Positions 12,256 through 16,075 of a stretch of 16,075 nt of DNA are shown in pieces. Location: NCBI GenBank assembly GCA_026394435.1, contig JAPKYG010000093.1:1-16075 (forward strand), read 5' to 3'. How positions within the stretch are numbered: the stretch's first letter is position 1; each line of letters starts with the position of its first letter. Source of the stretch: Methanobacteriota archaeon (GTDB lineage Archaea > Thermoplasmatota > E2 > DHVEG-1). The position numbers and the translations under genes were made by a program. The notes below the pieces were generated by a model, which searched no databases, was not told the origin of the DNA, and saw only the letters and a list, made by a program, of their open reading frames with translations.

Positions 12256-14357
12256 TTCTCAAATCAATCCGTCTGAAAAACTTCCGGAAATTCAAAGAAA
12301 GTTACATCGAATTCCCTGATGGAGTCACCGGTGTCGTCGGATTAAACGGCGTGGGAAAATCAACCGTATTTGAAGCAGTTGCTTGGACACTCTATGGCCC
12401 TGTAGCAGCGCGAACCTCCACAGACCAGATCAAACGAGAAAGCGCAGCGCCATCTGATCCGTGTCGGGTTGAACTTGAGTTCATCTTCGATGATGACACC
12501 TACCATGTTGTCCGAGAGATGAGCGGAAAAAACCTGTTAGCATCAGGGAGCGCGACCGTAAACGGGAAGTTAGCAGCAAATGGTGCGGAAGTGCTCAGTA
12601 AGTATATCCAAAAGAAACTAGGGATGGACTGGAAATCATTCTACACCTCGATTTTCGCGAAACAAAAAGAGTTGAACACCTTATCATCCATGAACCCCAG
12701 TGAACGACGACAACTCATCCTCCGAATGCTAGGAATCAACGCAGTCGACGACATCATCAGTGAGATCCGATCGGATACAAAAGAGAAAAAAAATCTTGTT
12801 GAAAAACTAGGAAATGAGCTTGTCGATGAACATGGCCAAGACAAAATAACCGTATACAAACAAGAGATACAAACCCAAGAAAAAAAACAAAAAGAACTAG
12901 CTCAGCGAATTGAAGAGCAGAAGAAACAACATCAAAAAATTGAAGAGGAACTTTCCAGAACAAAAAAAGACTGCGAAACAAAGAAACTTTTATACGAAAA
13001 ACTCTGCTCGACCAAAGAACAACTCGAGGGAAAAAAAAGCAGATTCGAAAAAAAACAACGCTTAGAAAACGACATCAAAACATTGGAAAAAACAACAAAC
13101 GAACGACAAGAAATCCTTGAAAAACAAAAAGAGAACCTCTCTGTATTTAAGAACCTTGAAAAAGATCTTCAAACCTTTGAACAACAGCAGGAGAAAAACA
13201 ATAACGTCATCCAGACCGCAGTGAAGAAACAAGAGCAGAATACAACTCTCTTGCACCGACTAAGAGACGATATCAAAGAATTAACAACAAAAAAACACCA
13301 TATCGAAAAAATGGGACCACAGGCGAAATGCCCGACCTGCGAACGCGTATTAGGCGAACAGCAAAAAAAACTTCTAACCTCATATACAGAAGAACTCACA
13401 AAAAAAAATCATGAAGCGCAGAAATTGACCGAGGATGGAAAAAAACTGGACACAGAATACGATCGACTCTCTCGGGAGAAACAAGCGTTACAGAAGAAAA
13501 GCATGTACCTCCGCAGTCAAGTCGTTGAACGAGAAAAACTCCAGATCACCCTTCGCCATGCCACTGAAGAAATCCTGCGAGAAAACCGAGAGCTGGAAAA
13601 CAAGAAGAAAGAACTCAAAGCAATCGGCGCCGTCGAGTTTGATGAAAAACAGTACAGACTGATACGAATTCGTGTCAGCGAAACCTATAGAGTCTATCAA
13701 GAGGCATTGTCGAAACTTGATAATATCAAAGAGAAACATCAAGAGATAACGGTAGAACAGAAAGAACAAGAAGGGAAAAAAAACCTGATCGGTCAGCAGA
13801 TAAAAACCTTCGAAAAAAACATTGAAGAACAACAAAGACTTGTTAAAAAACTAGAAAGCGAACGAAACGACGCACAACGCCTCAGTATGTTGTCCGAGGT
13901 CATGGATTCCTACCGGACATACCTTATCTCTCAGATCCGACCAACCCTTTCATCACATGCATCAGAACTCTTTGATGAGCTCACCGATGGGAAATACTCA
14001 CAAATCGAGCTGGATGAAGACTACAACCTGCTTGTGTACGACCGTGGGTTACCATACACGATTGAACGGTTCTCAGGGGGGGAAGAAGACTTGGCAAACC
14101 TCTGCATAAGGCTTGCTATCTCAGAGATCATTACCGAGCGTGCAGGCAGCGTCTTTCAATTCATTATCCTGGATGAAATTTTTGGTTCGCAGGATCAGAT
14201 ACGAAAACAAAACATCATTAAAGCACTGAATAGTTTTTCCTCAAAATTCCGACAGATCTTCCTAATCACCCATGTCGAAGATATCAAACATTTCACTGAA
14301 CATACGATAACAGTGTCAGAAGATGAAAGTGGAATTAGTACGATAAAAATAGAATAA
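12252..14357 (+). CDS. rad50: DNA double-strand break repair ATPase Rad50
   Basis: This 701-residue SMC-like ATPase is the partner of Mre11. The N-terminal lobe has IRLKNFRKFKES and Walker A GLNGVGKST (30-38), followed by the KQKEL segment near the Q-loop. Two coiled-coil arms (roughly 175-350 and 370-560, very rich in Lys, Glu and Gln) flank the zinc hook CPTC at Cys360-Cys363, where two Rad50 molecules join through Zn. The C-terminal lobe has the ABC signature FSGGEED (Ser608 to Asp613), Walker B IILDE with Asp641-Glu642, and the D-loop region FGSQD. Archaeal Rad50 is typically about 850-1000 residues, so the arms here are short. There is no own Shine-Dalgarno; the start overlaps the mre11 stop. 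The gene contains several in-frame A8-A9 runs, including A9 at 13400-13408, and remains open throughout. Confidence 0.95.
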   Translation: MILKSIRLKNFRKFKESYIEFPDGVTGVVGLNGVGKSTVFEAVAWTLYGPVAARTSTDQIKRESAAPSDPCRVELEFIFDDDTYHVVREMSGKNLLASGSATVNGKLAANGAEVLSKYIQKKLGMDWKSFYTSIFAKQKELNTLSSMNPSERRQLILRMLGINAVDDIISEIRSDTKEKKNLVEKLGNELVDEHGQDKITVYKQEIQTQEKKQKELAQRIEEQKKQHQKIEEELSRTKKDCETKKLLYEKLCSTKEQLEGKKSRFEKKQRLENDIKTLEKTTNERQEILEKQKENLSVFKNLEKDLQTFEQQQEKNNNVIQTAVKKQEQNTTLLHRLRDDIKELTTKKHHIEKMGPQAKCPTCERVLGEQQKKLLTSYTEELTKKNHEAQKLTEDGKKLDTEYDRLSREKQALQKKSMYLRSQVVEREKLQITLRHATEEILRENRELENKKKELKAIGAVEFDEKQYRLIRIRVSETYRVYQEALSKLDNIKEKHQEITVEQKEQEGKKNLIGQQIKTFEKNIEEQQRLVKKLESERNDAQRLSMLSEVMDSYRTYLISQIRPTLSSHASELFDELTDGKYSQIELDEDYNLLVYDRGLPYTIERFSGGEEDLANLCIRLAISEIITERAGSVFQFIILDEIFGSQDQIRKQNIIKALNSFSSKFRQIFLITHVEDIKHFTEHTITVSEDESGISTIKIE

Positions 14358-14390
14358 AAAAAAGAAAAAAATGATGGTTTTTTATTTTCT
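14358..14390. terminator. Bidirectional A/T-tract terminator between rad50 and the coiled-coil gene
   Basis: Only 24 bases separate the two convergent stop codons. The stretch contains A8, A7 and T6 tracts, with an imperfect inverted repeat AGAAAA (14363-14368) and TTTTCT (14385-14390). The T tract at 14378-14389 (GTTTTTTATTTT) would end the rad50 transcript, and the A tracts are read as U tracts by the opposing gene. Archaeal terminators are oligo-T, so this is plausible for both directions. Confidence 0.5.
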
Positions 14391-15338
14391 GAACCTGAGT
14401 TTCCGCTTTGGTTTTTCAGCTGGTTCTTGTCGCTCCTCAAGAGACGGTGGGATTTCAATCTCCTCATCAACCGTAGTCTGAGCGGGCGACATGGTGTTGC
14501 GGTGTTTCAGGTGTTCCACTGAGGTAAACAGTTTTGTAAAGAGTTCATCATTGGAGTCAAACCAGTTCTGCCATTCCCGGAGTTCCTCTTTTATCATCTT
14601 ATTCTCCGATTCGGTCTCTTCATATAGATGGAATAATTTCGTGAGTCGTTCTTTTTCTTTCTCGAACTCCGTAGAGACCTCTTCAAACTTCGTCTTGAAA
14701 TCTGCGAACTGTTCAAATCCGCGCAGCTGCTCAACTTGCTTTTCCAGTGTTCTGATGATGTCGTCTTTTACCGTGAGATCCCCGCGCATACGGTCCGTAT
14801 TTGTTTCCAGTTGGGTTCTGATGGTATCGAACCTCATCACTTGTTGTCTCAGATCATCTAATTGCTGGATAGCCTGCTCTCGTTCCTCTAACTTCTGCGT
14901 CAGAGTCTGTATTCGTGTAGTCGCATCTCGTTCAAACTGCATGTGCACCTGCTCGGTATCCCGTAATCTCTCGTCGAGTTCTGTCACTCGTTTCTCCTGT
15001 GCAGACAATGATTCTTCCTGGTTTTTATAGGCATCCCAGAGTTTCACTAGTCTGTCTTTTTCTTTTTCAAGCTCCACACTGTACCGTCGGGCGCCCTCTA
15101 CTGCTTCTTCCCGTCGTCGTTCCGCTTCAGAAAGGCGGTCTTCAAACGAGCGAATCATAGAATCCATTTTATTCAATCCGTCGAGACTCAGCATACTTTG
15201 AATCTTTGCAAGATCATCCATGCCTTTAGAAAACGAACTTTTAATAGAACCAAGTTCAGTTGATGCTTCCTGCAGTCGTTCCATAAACGAGTTCTTTGAG
15301 CCCCTCACGCTTAAATCATCTATTTTTTCTTCAATCAT
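14382..15338 (-). CDS. Hypothetical long coiled-coil protein convergent with rad50
   Basis: I do not recognise a named family for this 318-residue protein. Residues about 60-280 are continuous heptad-like sequence rich in Glu, Lys, Arg, Gln and Leu. There is no proline before residue 285 and no cysteine anywhere, so a long rod-like coiled coil is expected. Two segments resemble each other: LEKEKDRLVKLWDAY (90-104) and FEKEKERLTKLFHLY (225-239), suggesting an internal duplication or two binding sites of the same kind. An acidic linker (DEEIEIPPSLEERQEP, about 291-306) leads to a strongly basic tail, KPKRKLRFRK (309-318), which might contact nucleic acid or membrane. It has no signal peptide or transmembrane segment, so it is cytoplasmic. 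The start is ATG 15338. A TATA-like box (minus strand, 15392-15398) and a small inverted repeat lie upstream. It converges on rad50 and diverges from the GTPase gene. A structural or chromosome-associated role is a guess. Confidence 0.75.
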   Translation of the reverse strand: MIEEKIDDLSVRGSKNSFMERLQEASTELGSIKSSFSKGMDDLAKIQSMLSLDGLNKMDSMIRSFEDRLSEAERRREEAVEGARRYSVELEKEKDRLVKLWDAYKNQEESLSAQEKRVTELDERLRDTEQVHMQFERDATTRIQTLTQKLEEREQAIQQLDDLRQQVMRFDTIRTQLETNTDRMRGDLTVKDDIIRTLEKQVEQLRGFEQFADFKTKFEEVSTEFEKEKERLTKLFHLYEETESENKMIKEELREWQNWFDSNDELFTKLFTSVEHLKHRNTMSPAQTTVDEEIEIPPSLEERQEPAEKPKRKLRFRK

Positions 15339-15511
15339 AATTCATGCCGTCCCAAGAAATTAATTCTCCACAATGCGAATAATGTTGTGGCTATTTAAGG
15401 ATTATTATTTTATTGTGGTTCATGCGATACAATCATGAGCCGCTAAACTAATAAACTATAATTTGTATACTATTTAATGGAAATACCTATACGATTTGGA
15501 GATGGAATGGG
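15339..15511. promoter_or_regulatory. Divergent promoter region with TTGTGG repeats
   Basis: This 173-base region drives the coiled-coil gene leftward and the GTPase gene rightward. A TATA-like CTATTTAAGG at 15391-15400 (read on minus as CCTTAAATAG) fits the coiled-coil gene, giving a leader of about 30 bases. ACTATTTAAT at 15469-15478 fits the GTPase gene, 34-43 bases before its ATG. An inverted repeat, CCACAA (15368-15373) and TTGTGG (15385-15390), sits between the leftward TATA box and its ATG, and a third TTGTGG is at 15413-15418 on the other side of that box. This looks like a possible operator. GGAGATGG at 15498-15505 is a good Shine-Dalgarno motif for the GTPase. Confidence 0.45.
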
Positions 15512-16075
15512 ATGGGAATACTCGAGAGATTCAGAGAAAGTAAGTTTTCAAAGATGATCCAAAAGGTTTTTGGTAAGAATCACGCCAAGATTGGAATCTA
15601 TGGCCCGCCGAATGTCGGAAAAACCACGCTTGCAAATCGAATTCTGCGGGATTGGACAGGGGATATCATGGGAAGTGTTTCTGAAGTTCCTCATGAGACA
15701 CGACGGGCGAAATGGAAGAACAACATCAAGATTAATAACGGGGGATCATCATTGACGATGGATCTTGTGGACACACCAGGGATTGCCACAAAAATCGATT
15801 TTAAAGAATTCATGAACATGTACGGGATGAACAAGGATGACTCGCGCATGCGAGCAAAAGAAGCAACCGATGGAGTCATTGAAGCAATCCGCTGGTTAGA
15901 CGACATCGACGGTGTCGTACTCGTCATGGATGCAACACAGGACCCGTTCACCCAGGTCAATGTCACCATCATTGGGAACCTGGAGGCACGGAATCTCCCC
16001 ATTCTCATCGCAGCAAACAAAATCGATGCGGAGAACGCAAGCCCGGCCACCTTGAAATCCGCGTTTCCACAACAT
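15512..16075 (+). CDS. Era-like GTP-binding protein, N-terminal part (3' end outside window)
   Basis: The frame is open from ATG 15512 to the last base, giving 188 visible residues. The G1/P-loop is GPPNVGKTT (31-39), G3 is DLVDTPG with Asp87 and Gly90, and G4 is NKID (169-172). The stretch between G1 and G3, TGDIMGSVSEVPHETRRAKW, and the later DATQDPFTQVNVTIIGNLEA are characteristic of a euryarchaeal Era/Obg-like GTPase family. It binds and hydrolyses GTP; its cellular role is not established from the sequence, though ribosome- or replication-linked roles have been suggested for relatives. No KH domain is visible, as the gene leaves the window. The start is supported by GGAGATGG at 15498-15505; the ATGs at 15502 and 15507 are in other frames. 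It has no signal peptide. It is transcribed divergently from the coiled-coil gene. Confidence 0.88.
   Translation, partial: MGILERFRESKFSKMIQKVFGKNHAKIGIYGPPNVGKTTLANRILRDWTGDIMGSVSEVPHETRRAKWKNNIKINNGGSSLTMDLVDTPGIATKIDFKEFMNMYGMNKDDSRMRAKEATDGVIEAIRWLDDIDGVVLVMDATQDPFTQVNVTIIGNLEARNLPILIAANKIDAENASPATLKSAFPQH

Noticed and set aside
13488..13835. Minus-strand Phe/Leu-rich frames opposite rad50
   Set aside because: They are antisense of Lys/Glu-rich coiled-coil codons, a common artefact; rad50 is unambiguous.
15691..16050. A 119-codon minus-strand frame near the right edge
   Set aside because: It lies antisense to the Era-like GTPase, whose G1, G3 and G4 motifs are all intact on the plus strand.
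1..16075. tRNA, rRNA, insertion sequences, integrases or toxin-antitoxin pairs
   Set aside because: No tRNA-like arms, terminal inverted repeats with a transposase, or matching protein motifs were seen on reading through both strands.

Overview
The window looks like a euryarchaeal chromosome segment. The evidence is an archaeal/eukaryotic-type ribosomal protein S3Ae, an adjacent mre11-rad50 pair with a CPTC zinc hook, an archaeal Era-like GTPase, AT-rich TATA-like boxes 25-35 bases upstream of several starts, and large N-glycosylation-sequon-rich surface proteins. Gene content and flavour fit Thermoplasmatota best, but that placement is an inference. No tRNA, rRNA, CRISPR array, insertion sequence or integrase was seen.

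Layout. At the left edge (1-665) is the C-terminal part of a SplB-like radical SAM protein. It is followed by ribosomal protein S3Ae with a long acidic-then-lysine-rich tail (789-1682). A secreted Ntn-hydrolase-like protein of the C69/C45 type comes next (1736-3460); its presumed catalytic Cys lies directly after the signal peptide. On the minus strand, 9441-3480 holds one giant modular cell-surface protein of about 2000 residues. It has a membrane-proximal N-terminal segment, an archaeal beta-sandwich module, two discoidin-like domains, FN3/Ig modules, six tandem repeats of about 105 residues, FN3, PKD, Ca-binding-like Asp motifs and a C-terminal membrane anchor. It is broken into two reading frames at an A8 run (8134-8141), and the flanking protein sequence reads on smoothly if one base is removed.

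The right half is a plus-strand operon: a CoA-disulfide-reductase/NADH-oxidase-like flavoprotein (9731-11116), mre11 (11119-12255) and rad50 (12252-14357), spaced by 2 bases and then overlapping by 4. Facing rad50 is a 318-residue, proline-poor coiled-coil protein (15338-14382). Divergent from it is an Era-like GTPase cut by the right edge (15512-16075).

How the genes relate. Mre11 and Rad50 form the double-strand-break end-processing complex. The partners often found beside them in archaea (HerA, NurA) are not in the window. Their place in the operon is taken by a redox flavoprotein upstream. The surface-protein block (1736-9441) is an exported, accessory-flavoured island between housekeeping genes. 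The most useful leads are the frameshift, the mosaic A/A/B/A/B/B repeat array with G-quadruplex motifs in its coding strand, the short Rad50, the two-charge S3Ae tail and the Ntn hydrolase whose nucleophile seems to be exposed by signal peptidase. I do not see a clearly new defence or mobile system.
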